Source: Oscillospiraceae bacterium
GTDB lineage: Bacteria; Bacillota; Clostridia; Oscillospirales; Oscillospiraceae
DNA length: 56,113 bases
Assembly: GCA_017416325.1 (NCBI GenBank)
Contig: JAFQCV010000015.1
Span: 1-56,113 of the forward strand
Reading direction: 5' to 3'
The notes beneath the pieces are model-generated. The model was not told the DNA's origin. It did not search any database and saw nothing but the letters and a program-made list of their open reading frames with translations. Each line of letters begins with the position of its first letter. The stretch's first letter is position 1. The position numbers were made by a program, and so were the translations under genes. Positions 1 to 8,104 of this stretch are shown here, in pieces.

Positions 1-1
1 C

Positions 2-117
2 CAATTGACAATTGAAAATTGACAATGGAGAATTTCGGAGTCGCCAAGGGCGACATTTTTAAATCATTTCCGAAGGAAATACCACAATTGTCAATTATCA
101 ATTATCCATTATCAATT
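2..117. repeat. Intergenic imperfect inverted repeat (ATTGACAATT type)
   Basis: The left end (2-27) and right end (84-117) are built from short CAATTGACAATT-like units that are roughly inverted copies of each other around a GC-richer centre containing a small GTCGCC/GGCGAC hairpin. No gene fits here. Such noncoding palindromic units resemble small non-autonomous mobile elements, but no transposase or target duplication is visible and the left edge may be cut by the window. Confidence 0.5.
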
Positions 118-168
118 CGTGCGTCAGCACGAAAAATGGCAGTTTGTCGGGCAGTTCCCGATACGCCG

Positions 169-200
169 AACGGAGGCGCCGCTATTGCGGCGTCTCCGTT
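169..200 (-). terminator. GC-rich hairpin after the permease gene
   Basis: A 14-bp stem (one G-T pair) with a TATT loop lies 22 bases past the permease stop. On the minus strand no clear U-run follows, while on the plus side ACTTTTC follows, so it may work in either direction or only stabilise RNA ends. Confidence 0.5.
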
Positions 201-221
201 ACTTTTCTGTGCAATGTCCTT

Positions 222-1502
222 TTATACGCCAAACAAAAGCCAGATCAGAAGATAGGCAGGAATGATAGCCGCCAGGGTGAACGGGATTCCGATTTTGAAG
301 AAATCCTTGTTAGCCACTTCGTGACCTTCCTTCCGGAGAATACCGATACCGGTAATATTGGCAGACGCGCCGATCGGGGTGCAGTTGCCGCCCAAAGTAG
401 CGCCGGACAGCAGGCCAAAGTACAGCGCCGTGGCATCCATGCCCATCTGCGCAGCGATACCGGCGATCACCGGGATCATGGTGGCCACATAAGGAATGTT
501 ATCAATAAAAGCGGAGATCAGCACAGAAGCCCAAACGATAATGGTATACATCAGGAAAGGATCTCCGGCGCCCAGCTTGGCAAGCAAGCCTGCCAGCGCG
601 TCAATGACACCCATGTTGCCGATACCGCCGATCATCAAAAACAGTCCCACCAGCAGGCCAAGGGTTTCAAAGTCAATGGCTTTCAGCGGTGCCATAATGG
701 CGTCCAGGTTTTTCTTCTTGGCAAAGTTGTAGATCAGGCCCACTGCCAGCAGCGCGGTACAGATCAGTCCGTTGGTTTCCGCGGGCATTTCAAAAGGCAG
801 GAAGGAAGCTGCGATCAGCAGCACGATAGCGCCTGCCAGCAAAATAGTAGGCACGATATCCTCAACCTCTGTCAGCTTTCCGGTCTTGGGAATCGCGCTC
901 TTTTCCCTGCGGAAAGTAAAATAAACGATGATAGCAGAAAAAAACGCGCCCAATTCCACCATAAAGAACATACCGGGCTTACCCTGATACCAGATGAAGT
1001 CCAGAAAGCTCATATCCAGGGCGCTGCCCAGCATGATCGCTGTGGTGTCCCCCACCAAGGTCGCTGCGCCCTGAAGATTGGACGAGACCGCGATGGCAAT
1101 AATAAAAGGCACGGGATTGGTCTTCAGCTTCTTGCAGATCTCGATGGCCACGGGCGCGATCATCAAGACGGTTGCCACATTATCCACAAAAGCAGAGATG
1201 ATGCCGGCAAACAAGCTCAGGGCTACCGCCGCCCATTGGACATTGGAAACCCGGTTCATGATCATGTCCGCCAGGCGCTCAGGCATACGGCTGTCAATAA
1301 ACAGCTGGACCAGTCCCATGGTGCCGCCGATCATCAGCAGAACATTAAAGTCCAGCGCGCCAACAATTTGATTCAAAGGCAGCATGCCGGAAACAATAAA
1401 GATCAAACCGGAAATCAACGCAATATAGGGACGGTACTTGCTGAAAATCAGCATCAGCACATATGTGGCAGCAAAAAGAATTATCGCAGGCAGCAAAAAC
1501 AA
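222..1502 (-). CDS. ArsB/NhaD-type ion permease (IT superfamily)
   Basis: A 426-residue polytopic inner-membrane protein with about 11-12 hydrophobic segments. It has the two-fold repeated architecture of the ArsB/NhaD/SLC13 ion-transporter superfamily: the paired motifs ISAFVDNVATVLMIAP (about residue 110) and ISAFIDNIPYVATMIPV (about 330) sit in the two halves, and GGNCTPIGASANI near residue 375 is the second-half substrate/cation loop. The start is TTG at 1502, supported by AGAAAGGA six bases upstream; no in-frame ATG is as well placed. The substrate (Na+/H+, arsenite or a carboxylate) cannot be read from sequence. It follows the KdpDE-like pair on the same strand, separated by a hairpin, so it may be a target of that system; this is only a neighbourhood inference. 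Confidence 0.85.
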   Translation of the reverse strand: MFLLPAIILFAATYVLMLIFSKYRPYIALISGLIFIVSGMLPLNQIVGALDFNVLLMIGGTMGLVQLFIDSRMPERLADMIMNRVSNVQWAAVALSLFAGIISAFVDNVATVLMIAPVAIEICKKLKTNPVPFIIAIAVSSNLQGAATLVGDTTAIMLGSALDMSFLDFIWYQGKPGMFFMVELGAFFSAIIVYFTFRREKSAIPKTGKLTEVEDIVPTILLAGAIVLLIAASFLPFEMPAETNGLICTALLAVGLIYNFAKKKNLDAIMAPLKAIDFETLGLLVGLFLMIGGIGNMGVIDALAGLLAKLGAGDPFLMYTIIVWASVLISAFIDNIPYVATMIPVIAGIAAQMGMDATALYFGLLSGATLGGNCTPIGASANITGIGILRKEGHEVANKDFFKIGIPFTLAAIIPAYLLIWLLFGV

Positions 1503-1594
1503 CAGTCCTTTCTTATATATTCCTGACTATTATACGTTGATTGCAGTAAAGATGGGGTTAAGAAGCAGCGCTGCCGTTCTCATGCCAACTGCAA

Positions 1595-1624
1595 GGGGCT
1601 GTTGCAAAACAAAGCAACAGCCCC
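1595..1624 (-). terminator. Hairpin after the KdpE-like regulator
   Basis: An 11-bp perfect stem GGGGCTGTTGC / GCAACAGCCCC around an 8-base AT-rich loop lies 33 bases past the response-regulator stop. The following U-run on the minus strand is weak, so readthrough into the permease gene is possible. Confidence 0.6.
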
Positions 1625-1657
1625 ATTCATTTTCGTCGTTTTCAAGCACTGCAAAAA

Positions 1658-2365
1658 TCATTCCCGCGCATCCGTCATTCGGTAGCCAACGCCCAACTCG
1701 TTGATGATATAGCGGGACTCTCCGGGTTTGCAGCCCAGCTTTTTGCGGATGTTTGCCATGTTGACCTGAAGCTTTTTAATGCTTCCTTCATCCATAGCGC
1801 CCCAAATTGCCCGGATAATTGCAGAATAAGTCATGATCTTTCCAACCTGCTGACTAAGCAGCGCCAGGATGTTAAATTCAATCTGGGTTACATGAACATT
1901 ATTCCCGCCAACGGATACCTGCCGCCGGTCATAGTCGATCACCAGATCCTCCAAGGTAAAAACATTGTCAGGCATCGCCGCCTGTAAATTCATGCGGTTG
2001 ATCCTTAAAGATGCCCGGATACGGGCCAGCAGCTCCCCTGTGCCAAAGGGTTTTGTAATATAATCATTGGCGCCGAGATCCAGAGCGCGCACTTTGTCAC
2101 TTTCCTCTGTTCTGGCAGACAGGACAATAATAGGGATCATACTGCTGCGGCGGGTGATCCGGATAAACTCTTCCCCATCCATATCCGGCAGCCCCAGATC
2201 CAGCACCACCAGATCCGGTACATGGGAAGAAAGCATCAGGATCCCCTGCTGACACCGCTGGGCAGTGAGCACCTGATATCCGTTGGTATCCAGAACGGTC
2301 TGGATCATACTTAAGATCTTGCGGTCGTCCTCGATCACCAAAATCTTGTATTTATTGTTCGACAT
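1658..2365 (-). CDS. KdpE-like response regulator (OmpR family)
   Basis: A 235-residue cytoplasmic DNA-binding regulator. The receiver domain (about 1-120) shows the acidic pair EDD near the start, phospho-acceptor Asp in LVVLDLGLPDMDG, the Ser/Thr switch in VLSARTEE and the Lys of YITKPFG. A winged-helix OmpR-type domain follows (about 135-235, ending VNMANIRKKLG and VGYRM). The ATG at 2365 follows GAGGAAACGG; a longer frame upstream lies inside the kinase gene. The gene overlaps the end of the sensor kinase by 14 bases, so the two are translationally linked. KdpE normally controls the kdpFABC K+ pump, but no kdp pump genes are present, so this pair is an orphan whose targets are unknown. 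Confidence 0.9.
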   Translation of the reverse strand: MSNNKYKILVIEDDRKILSMIQTVLDTNGYQVLTAQRCQQGILMLSSHVPDLVVLDLGLPDMDGEEFIRITRRSSMIPIIVLSARTEESDKVRALDLGANDYITKPFGTGELLARIRASLRINRMNLQAAMPDNVFTLEDLVIDYDRRQVSVGGNNVHVTQIEFNILALLSQQVGKIMTYSAIIRAIWGAMDEGSIKKLQVNMANIRKKLGCKPGESRYIINELGVGYRMTDARE

Positions 2366-3416
2366 GATCCGTTTCCTCCATTTCCAAAGCAAAATGGAAT
2401 TGCGCGCCGCCCTCCGGGCGGTTTCCGGCTTTCAGTTCTCCACCGTGCGCCTTGATGATGGTTTTGCATACGCTCAAGCCGATCCCCATATTGCTGCGGT
2501 TAGAATCCACCGGAGCTTCGCTGTCCAAAAGGCCTGTGAACAGAGACGCCATTCTGTCCGCAGAGATCCCGCAGCCATCATCTTCTATAAAAAAGACAGC
2601 ATGCCTGTTTTTGCGTTCCACACGAAGCCAGAGATTTCGCATGCCGTGAGCATGGAACACCGCATTTTCCAACAGATTCATCAGCACCTGCTCGATCAGC
2701 ACCGGGTCCATGGGAATACTCACAAATTCTTCCGGTATTTCCACCTGCACAGTCTGATTCGGATAGTGTTTATCGAATTTTACCAACAGCGCGTCGATCA
2801 GTTCCTCCAGCACCACACTATGCTTGGAAAGCTGCACTTTGCCCGCGTCCACATGGGTGACAGACAGAAGATTTTCCACCATCCGGTTCAGCCATTGGGA
2901 ATCGGCTTGTATGTCCTTCAGCAGTAACAGCTGCTTTTCCCGGGATAGGTTATCAAAATTTTCAATAATCACGGAGCAGGCACCGTAGATAGATGTCAGG
3001 GGTGTCCTAAGATCGTGGGACACCGCCCGCAGCAGATTGCCCCGCATCCGCTCCTTTTCCGCTTCCGCCTTCAGCTTTTCCTGCTGTTTCAGCCGGGTAG
3101 TCAGTGTACTGGTTGCTGTGGAAACGATCAGCATGACCGCCGCGGAGGAAATGCACTCCGGAGATATCAGATCGAATTCCCAGTATGGATACGTAAATGC
3201 CCAGTTTACCGCCAGTACACTCAGAAAACTGGCCGCAATACCAAAGACATATCCCTGTGTCCGCCAGGAAATCAGAAACACACCCAACACAAAGATCATG
3301 GGTGTCATGGTTTTTGTGTCAAACTGCATAACAAGGAACAAATTCACCAGAAACATGACACACAGCGTGATCACCGTAAACAAGCTATCGGCAACCATAT
3401 GCTTTTTACTTTCCAT
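2352..3416 (-). CDS. KdpD-like sensor histidine kinase, short form
   Basis: A 354-residue membrane kinase. The N-terminal ~100 residues form closely packed membrane helices like the DUF4118 segment of KdpD. A coiled linker leads to a HisKA domain with the phospho-accepting His in SHDLRTPLTSIYG (about 135) and an ATPase domain with LMNLLENAVFHAHG (N box), IEDDGCGIS (G1) and NMGIGLSVCKTIIK (G2). It lacks the ~400-residue KdpD N-terminal sensor and USP domains and is therefore less than half of full KdpD length. ATG at 3416 follows GAGGTGAGATC. It is co-transcribed with the overlapping regulator. The stimulus is unknown. Confidence 0.9.
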   Translation of the reverse strand: MESKKHMVADSLFTVITLCVMFLVNLFLVMQFDTKTMTPMIFVLGVFLISWRTQGYVFGIAASFLSVLAVNWAFTYPYWEFDLISPECISSAAVMLIVSTATSTLTTRLKQQEKLKAEAEKERMRGNLLRAVSHDLRTPLTSIYGACSVIIENFDNLSREKQLLLLKDIQADSQWLNRMVENLLSVTHVDAGKVQLSKHSVVLEELIDALLVKFDKHYPNQTVQVEIPEEFVSIPMDPVLIEQVLMNLLENAVFHAHGMRNLWLRVERKNRHAVFFIEDDGCGISADRMASLFTGLLDSEAPVDSNRSNMGIGLSVCKTIIKAHGGELKAGNRPEGGAQFHFALEMEETDHVEQ

Positions 3417-3447
3417 GATCTCACCTCACAAATTTCCCATAGTAACA

Positions 3448-3456
3448 TTATAGCAT
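3448..3456 (-). promoter_or_regulatory. Extended -10 promoter for the KdpDE-like pair
   Basis: On the minus strand TGCTATAAT is a perfect extended -10 (TGnTATAAT) 32 bases before the kinase ATG, predicting a short leader of about 25 bases. No convincing -35 box is seen, as expected for this promoter class. Confidence 0.6.
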
Positions 3457-3730
3457 CTTTTTTCTCCAAATGCATCATGATTTCTCCGGGAAATACGGCA
3501 GCGCGGCAAAGAAACAGTAAAGATCCCAAAAAACGATCCTGCCCCACGGAGAGAGCCTCCATTTTTCTCGGCAAACGGTCGTTTTCTTCATAGGATGCCG
3601 TACAAAAGGACAAAAACAACCGCCATATGCTGCAGTTTTATCAGCGCAAAAACCGCGGCATATGGTGGCTGCTTTTCGTGTCTCCTTCTTACCGCCGTTT
3701 TCATTGCCGAAAACGGCGTGTGCTTTCCTG
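3457..3730. other. Noncoding stretch between kinase and Na/Pi genes
   Basis: No convincing gene is seen. The region holds short inverted motifs: two GCCATATGC/GCATATGG arms about 45 bases apart and several GAAAACGG/CCGTTTTC pairs. Overlapping small frames here lack a ribosome site and vary in frame, so they are treated as noise. Confidence 0.5.
3693..3718 (-). terminator. Hairpin after the Na/Pi cotransporter gene
   Basis: A perfect 10-bp stem CGCCGTTTTC / GAAAACGGCG with a 6-base loop lies 13 bases beyond the stop codon. It has no following U-run on the minus strand, so it may serve as an RNA 3' end or a weak terminator. Confidence 0.45.
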
Positions 3731-5500
3731 TTATACCTCTTCCGGGAATTTGTATTTTGCCTTATACCGGGCAAAGTGCTCGGAGAAGGCTACACTCTCA
3801 TGGAGTTCTCCTGCCTTCAGGGCGTTCAGGTATTCGTGGGTCTCCAGCTTGCCTTCGGAAACCTGCAGCATTTCTATCGCAACATTGGAGCAGTGGTCTG
3901 CGGTGCGCTCGCAGGCGGTCAGCAGATCCTCCAGCACGAAACCGTATTCTACCGTACACAGACCGTCTCTCAGACGGCGGACATGGCGGCTCTTGATCTC
4001 CCGCACAAGGACATCCACCACCTGCTCCTGGGGTTCGATCTTGATAGCCTGCGCCAGGTCGAAGCTGCCGTAAGTGTTAACGGTTCGATCCACAATATCC
4101 AGAACAGCCTGCTCCAGAACGGCCAGTTCTCCCTTGGCCTGAGCAGAAAATTCGATCTTCTTTTCTTCTATCTCCAGGGCAGCCTTGGCAATAGCCAGAG
4201 CATGGTCACCCATCCGCTCGATATCCGAAGTCGTGTAAAGCAGGGTATTCAGGATCCGGTTGTCGCTGACAGACAGATTCATGCCGGACAGCTTTACCAG
4301 GTAAGTGCCCAGCGCGTCCTCATAACGGTCCGTGCGTTCTTCCAGGGCAATGACCTGCTCCATAACAGATGCGTCAAACCTCTTGGTCAGTCCCATGGCA
4401 AGACGCATAGCCTCCGCGGCGTCCGCGGCCATCTGACCCGCGATCTCATGGGCGCGCTGCACCGCAACGGCAGGAGTTGCCAGCAAGCGGCTGTCCAGCA
4501 GTTCGGTCTTTTCCGGCTCTTTGACCTCAGGAACGATAGCATAAGCCAGCTTTACCAGAAGCCCGTTCAAAGGAAGCAGCACTGCGGTCGCCACCAGATT
4601 GAATCCCGTGTGGATCACGGAGATATTCCACGCCTGCACGCCTTCACGCAGGAATCTCCAGTCGATGAGCAGGCCCAGTCCGTAGAAAACCACCACAAAC
4701 ATCACTACACCCACCACATTGAACAGCAGATGGACCATGGCAGTTCTTCTGGCATTCCGGTTCGCGCCGATAGCGCCCATCATAGCCGTCACGCAGGTAC
4801 CGATATTCTGACCTAAGATAATAGGGATCGCTGCTCCGTAGGTCACCGCGCCGGTAACGCAAAGGCCCTGCAAGATACCCACAGATGCGGAGGAAGACTG
4901 AATAATGGCAGTCAGCACCGCGCCGAACAGGATACCCACGATGGGATTGGTAAAGGAGATCATCAGATCCGCAAACCAGGCTTCGCTTTTTAAAAAGGAC
5001 ATAGAGCTGCTCATCAGATCCATGCCGGTCATCAGCGCCATAAAGCCCAGCAGAATGGTGCCTATACCTTTTCTCTTTTCGGACTTTCCCATGTATAGGA
5101 TAATACCGATGATACCGATCAGCGGTGCCAAGGTAGACGGCTTAAACAGCTTAATAAGGAAACTGTCGCCTTCCAAACCACTTAGGGATAAGATCCAGGC
5201 CGTCACCGTGGTGCCCACATTGGAGCCCATGATGACACCGACCGCCTGCTTCAGTGTCATGATGCCGGAGTTTACGAAACCGACCACCATGACCGTGGTT
5301 GCAGACGATGACTGGATCACCGCGGTAACCGCCGCGCCCAAAAGGAATCCCTTCCAAACTTTACCGCTCATTTTGGAAAGAACGGTCTGCAGCTTACCGC
5401 CAGCCTGCCGTTCCAGCGACTTGCCCATAATGTCCATACCGAACAGGAACAGCGCAAGTCCTCCCAGCAGAGAGATCAATTTAAAAATGTAAGTTGTCAT
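3731..5500 (-). CDS. Na/Pi cotransporter with C-terminal PhoU-like domain
   Basis: A 589-residue inner-membrane protein. The first ~310 residues hold the two inverted Na/Pi-cotransporter repeats, each with the QSSSA signature (AVIQSSSATT near 60 and AIIQSSSASV near 200). Residues ~340-570 form a helical PhoU-like domain that in this family probably senses phosphate status or gates transport. The length matches the NptA/YjbB group. ATG at 5500 follows CAAAGGAGAA. It is divergent from nothing and lies just downstream of the phoB-phoR unit, separated by a terminator and a Pho-box array, so it is very probably phosphate-starvation induced. Expected activity is sodium-driven phosphate import (export has been argued for YjbB). 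Confidence 0.9.
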   Translation of the reverse strand: MTTYIFKLISLLGGLALFLFGMDIMGKSLERQAGGKLQTVLSKMSGKVWKGFLLGAAVTAVIQSSSATTVMVVGFVNSGIMTLKQAVGVIMGSNVGTTVTAWILSLSGLEGDSFLIKLFKPSTLAPLIGIIGIILYMGKSEKRKGIGTILLGFMALMTGMDLMSSSMSFLKSEAWFADLMISFTNPIVGILFGAVLTAIIQSSSASVGILQGLCVTGAVTYGAAIPIILGQNIGTCVTAMMGAIGANRNARRTAMVHLLFNVVGVVMFVVVFYGLGLLIDWRFLREGVQAWNISVIHTGFNLVATAVLLPLNGLLVKLAYAIVPEVKEPEKTELLDSRLLATPAVAVQRAHEIAGQMAADAAEAMRLAMGLTKRFDASVMEQVIALEERTDRYEDALGTYLVKLSGMNLSVSDNRILNTLLYTTSDIERMGDHALAIAKAALEIEEKKIEFSAQAKGELAVLEQAVLDIVDRTVNTYGSFDLAQAIKIEPQEQVVDVLVREIKSRHVRRLRDGLCTVEYGFVLEDLLTACERTADHCSNVAIEMLQVSEGKLETHEYLNALKAGELHESVAFSEHFARYKAKYKFPEEV

Positions 5501-5543
5501 GAAAATTCTCCTTTGAGATAGTATGCTCTTTTTGACAGCTTAC

Positions 5544-5549
5544 ATTATA
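5544..5549 (-). promoter_or_regulatory. -10 box of the Na/Pi cotransporter promoter
   Basis: A consensus TATAAT on the minus strand lies 44 bases before the ATG. No good -35 box stands 17 bases upstream, which fits a promoter that needs an activator bound at the adjacent Pho boxes. Confidence 0.5.
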
Positions 5550-5581
5550 AATTTTGCCGTTTCTCAATACCATAGAGGGTT

Positions 5582-5609
5582 TGAAAAACCTGTGTAAAAT
5601 GTATGTAAA
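5582..5609 (-). promoter_or_regulatory. Pho box: three direct repeats at 11-bp spacing
   Basis: Read on the minus strand, TTTACA (5604-5609), TTTACA (5593-5598) and TTTTCA (5582-5587) are spaced exactly 11 bp apart, the known arrangement of PhoP/PhoB half-sites in Firmicutes (TTnACA with 5-bp spacers). The array lies just upstream of the Na/Pi promoter's missing -35 region. The likely binder is the PhoB-like regulator at 7275-7955. Confidence 0.65.
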
Positions 5610-5617
5610 GTCAGTAA

Positions 5618-5646
5618 AGACCGCACCCTGTTTTTGGGTGCGGTCT
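5618..5646 (-). terminator. Terminator of the phoB-phoR unit
   Basis: A perfect 11-bp stem AGACCGCACCC / GGGTGCGGTCT with a T-rich loop lies 5 bases after the PhoR stop codon and ends in a short TCTTTA tract on the minus strand. It insulates the Na/Pi promoter from the regulator genes. Confidence 0.75.
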
Positions 5647-5650
5647 GCTC

Positions 5651-7285
5651 TCAAAATATAACCGTAATGGTGGTGCCCGTTCCGGGGGTGCTTTCCAGTT
5701 TCAGTTCCGCGTTATGGTAGGCTGCGGCGCGCTTGACGATGGAAAGGCCCAGACCGGTGCCGCCGGATGCTTTGGAGTGGCTCTTGTCTACCCGGTAGAA
5801 CCGCTCAAACACCCTGTCTTGGTGCTCCGCCGGAATACCCACGCCGGTATCCCGGACAGTCAGGCGGTTGTTTTCCGCTTGGATCGTGACACTGCCGCCG
5901 GGTAAATTGTACTTGATGGCATTGTCGCAGAGGTTGTAGATCATCTCATACAGGAGCCGACGCGCACCGGAAAGGCTGAAGCCCTCGCCGGAAACGGTTA
6001 TGCTGACATTCTTCTGCGTCGCGCTTGGGTTTAAGGTGGTTTTGACTTCCTCCGCCAAGGCCAGCATATCCACATTCTCCGCAGGCAGCTCCACCCCTTC
6101 GTCCAGCTGGGACAGACGAATAATGTCCTCGATCAGATCGATCAGCCGGGATGCCTCTTTTCGGATATGGCCCACAAACCGTGCTTCGTCCTCCGGTTTT
6201 ACCATGCCGCTTTCCAGAAGCTCCGCACTGCCAAGGATGCCTTGCAGCGGTGTTTTCAGCTCATGGGATACATTGGCGGAGAACTCCCGGCGCATCTGCT
6301 CGGAATGAAGCCGCTCGGTAATATCAAAGGCCAGCACCACCGCGCCGATCCCTGTGCCGTCAGATTCGATCCGGCTTAAGTCAAACTGGTAATCCCGTCC
6401 GTTTCGGTTGACACGGGCAAAGCCGCGTCCCTTGTCCAACACATCGTTGACTGCTGCGCGCATGGCGCTGGAACGGTCGATCGTCAAAACGTTTTTACCA
6501 ACGCAATCATCCCCAGCATCGAATAATTTCTTCGCCGTGGGATTGATTGAAAGGATCGTTCCTTCATTGTTCAGAAGCACCAGACCCTCCTGCATATTTC
6601 CGGTGATCTGCGCGAATTCATCGGTTTTCCGGCGCAGCTCCTCTATCTGGGAGGTGATCTGGTTATGCTGGCGATGGATGCGGTGCAGAAGCGGAGAGAT
6701 CTCCTCATATACATCATTTTTCAGGGGCTGCTTCAAGTCCAGGGTGTTCAGGGGTTCCAGGATCTTCTTCGCCATTCTCCGGGCTAAAAGCGCAGAAAGC
6801 CCGATGGCAAGCACAGCAATCAGCATAATGGGCCACAGCAGATCGATCATCAGCGCCCAGGCAGATGCTTGGTTGGCAGAGATACGCAGCACCGTTCCGT
6901 CCGTTAAACGCTGTGCTTCGTAATAGGTCTGTTCGGTGAGCGTAGAAGAGTTACGCACGGCGCTGCCGGAACCGGTTTCAAAGGCTTCCCGGATCTCCTC
7001 ACGGTCCGCGTGGTTTTCCATGGCGCTCTGGTCTACCTGCGTATCAAACAGAACTGTGCCTTCAGTATCGATCCAGGTCACGCGGAAGCGGTCAGCTTCC
7101 ACATTTTCTAAAAACGCATTGCCATACTGTTCCGTGCCGGTGACCGCAAGGCTTAATTCGTCTTTTAATTGCGCCACCTGCACCCGGGTAAAGTGGTTAT
7201 ACAAAACACCCATCACGATTCCCAAGGAACAGAGTAAAACCACAGCTGCAACAAACACCGTGGATCGAAAGATCTTACTTGTCAT
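5651..7285 (-). CDS. phoR: PhoR-like sensor histidine kinase
   Basis: A 544-residue membrane kinase. Transmembrane helices at ~8-28 and ~150-168 bracket an extracytoplasmic sensor domain. A coiled segment and a PAS domain (~225-320) precede HisKA with the phospho-His in FSANVSHELKTPLQGILGSAE, then the ATPase domain with LCDNAIKYN (N box), DTGVGIP (G1), FERFYRVDKSHS (F box) and GGTGLGLSIVK (G2). ATG at 7285 follows GGAGAG and overlaps the end of the response regulator by 11 bases. The order phoB-phoR, the PAS domain and the neighbouring Na/Pi gene with Pho boxes support phosphate sensing; the gene name rests on this context as much as on the domains. Confidence 0.85.
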   Translation of the reverse strand: MTSKIFRSTVFVAAVVLLCSLGIVMGVLYNHFTRVQVAQLKDELSLAVTGTEQYGNAFLENVEADRFRVTWIDTEGTVLFDTQVDQSAMENHADREEIREAFETGSGSAVRNSSTLTEQTYYEAQRLTDGTVLRISANQASAWALMIDLLWPIMLIAVLAIGLSALLARRMAKKILEPLNTLDLKQPLKNDVYEEISPLLHRIHRQHNQITSQIEELRRKTDEFAQITGNMQEGLVLLNNEGTILSINPTAKKLFDAGDDCVGKNVLTIDRSSAMRAAVNDVLDKGRGFARVNRNGRDYQFDLSRIESDGTGIGAVVLAFDITERLHSEQMRREFSANVSHELKTPLQGILGSAELLESGMVKPEDEARFVGHIRKEASRLIDLIEDIIRLSQLDEGVELPAENVDMLALAEEVKTTLNPSATQKNVSITVSGEGFSLSGARRLLYEMIYNLCDNAIKYNLPGGSVTIQAENNRLTVRDTGVGIPAEHQDRVFERFYRVDKSHSKASGGTGLGLSIVKRAAAYHNAELKLESTPGTGTTITVIF

Positions 7286-7955
7286 ATTTGCTCTCCAGGC
7301 GGTAGCCTACGTTTCTGACGGTTTCTATCATATTGCCATAGTTGCCCAGCTTCTGCCGCAGGGTTCGGATGTGCATATCCACCGTCCTGGTCTCGCCTGC
7401 ATACTCTGTGTTCCAAACGCTGGCCAGCAGCTGTTCTCTTGTGAAAGCAATACCCGGCTGAGAAAGAAACAAATACAGCAGTTCGTATTCTTTATAGGTC
7501 AAAATCACCCGTTCCCCATCCACAGTGACGGTATGTTCATCGGGATTCAGCACCAAGCCTTCCTGTTTCAAAAGCTTTGTGTTCTTGACCGGTTTGCACC
7601 GGCGCAGCACAGCCTTGACCCGGCTGACCATTTCCATAACGCCGAAAGGCTTCACCAGATAATCATCCGCGCCCAAGTCCAGGCTCTGGATCTTATCGTA
7701 CTCTGTACCCTTGGCGGTAGCCATGATCACCGGGATATCCCGGAAGTTCTCGGATCCCTTCATCAACTTCAGCAGCGTGACACCGTCCTTACCGGGGAGC
7801 ATCACATCCAGCACCACCAATTCCGGCTTTTCAGATTGCAGAACATTCCAAAAGCTCTCACCGTCTTCAAAGCCCCTGGCTTCAAACCCGGTAGATGTCA
7901 GTGCATACACTTCAATATCCCGGATGCTGGGATCATCCTCTACACACCAGATCAT
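7275..7955 (-). CDS. phoB: PhoB/PhoP-like response regulator
   Basis: A 226-residue OmpR-family regulator. The receiver has EDD at residues 6-8, the acceptor Asp in LVVLDVMLPGKDG, ATAKGTEYDK and the Lys in YLVKPFGVMEM. The winged-helix effector (~130-225) ends with VDMHIRTLRQKLG and VRNVGYRLE, typical of PhoB/PhoP. ATG at 7955 follows GAGGAGGTGTAGCT. First gene of a two-gene unit with the overlapping phoR. It is the probable ligand of the three Pho half-sites upstream of the Na/Pi gene. Confidence 0.88.
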   Translation of the reverse strand: MIWCVEDDPSIRDIEVYALTSTGFEARGFEDGESFWNVLQSEKPELVVLDVMLPGKDGVTLLKLMKGSENFRDIPVIMATAKGTEYDKIQSLDLGADDYLVKPFGVMEMVSRVKAVLRRCKPVKNTKLLKQEGLVLNPDEHTVTVDGERVILTYKEYELLYLFLSQPGIAFTREQLLASVWNTEYAGETRTVDMHIRTLRQKLGNYGNMIETVRNVGYRLESKYDK

Positions 7956-7977
7956 AGCTACACCTCCTCTTTTTTAC

Positions 7978-8006
7978 ATAGTAACGATTTTTGCAAAAAA
8001 TTTCAA
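7978..8006 (-). promoter_or_regulatory. Sigma-A promoter of phoB-phoR
   Basis: TTGAAA and TACTAT on the minus strand with exactly 17 bp between, 23 bases before the phoB ATG. No clear Pho-box repeats overlap it. Confidence 0.65.
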
Positions 8007-8041
8007 GTGTCACATTTTTGGGAAAACCTACGGTTTTACTA

Positions 8042-8071
8042 TCGACTTATCCCCATCTTTCATGGTATAAT
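8042..8071 (+). promoter_or_regulatory. Promoter of the TetM-like GTPase gene
   Basis: A consensus TATAAT at 8066-8071 is preceded by TCGACT 18 bp upstream (4 of 6 match). The leader of about 27 bases fits the ATG at 8105 and excludes a longer frame that begins upstream of the promoter. Confidence 0.55.
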
Positions 8072-8104
8072 GTCTGTAATTCTGTAAGAAAGTCGGTGTC
8101 TGGC

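Noticed and set aside
144-1526. 460-codon plus frame opposite the permease
   Set aside because: Very rich in Gln, His, Arg and Asp, as expected from the complement of a membrane-protein gene.
3457-3730. Overlapping small frames between the kinase and the Na/Pi gene
   Set aside because: Several overlapping frames on both strands, none with a ribosome site, a family motif or consistent codon use.
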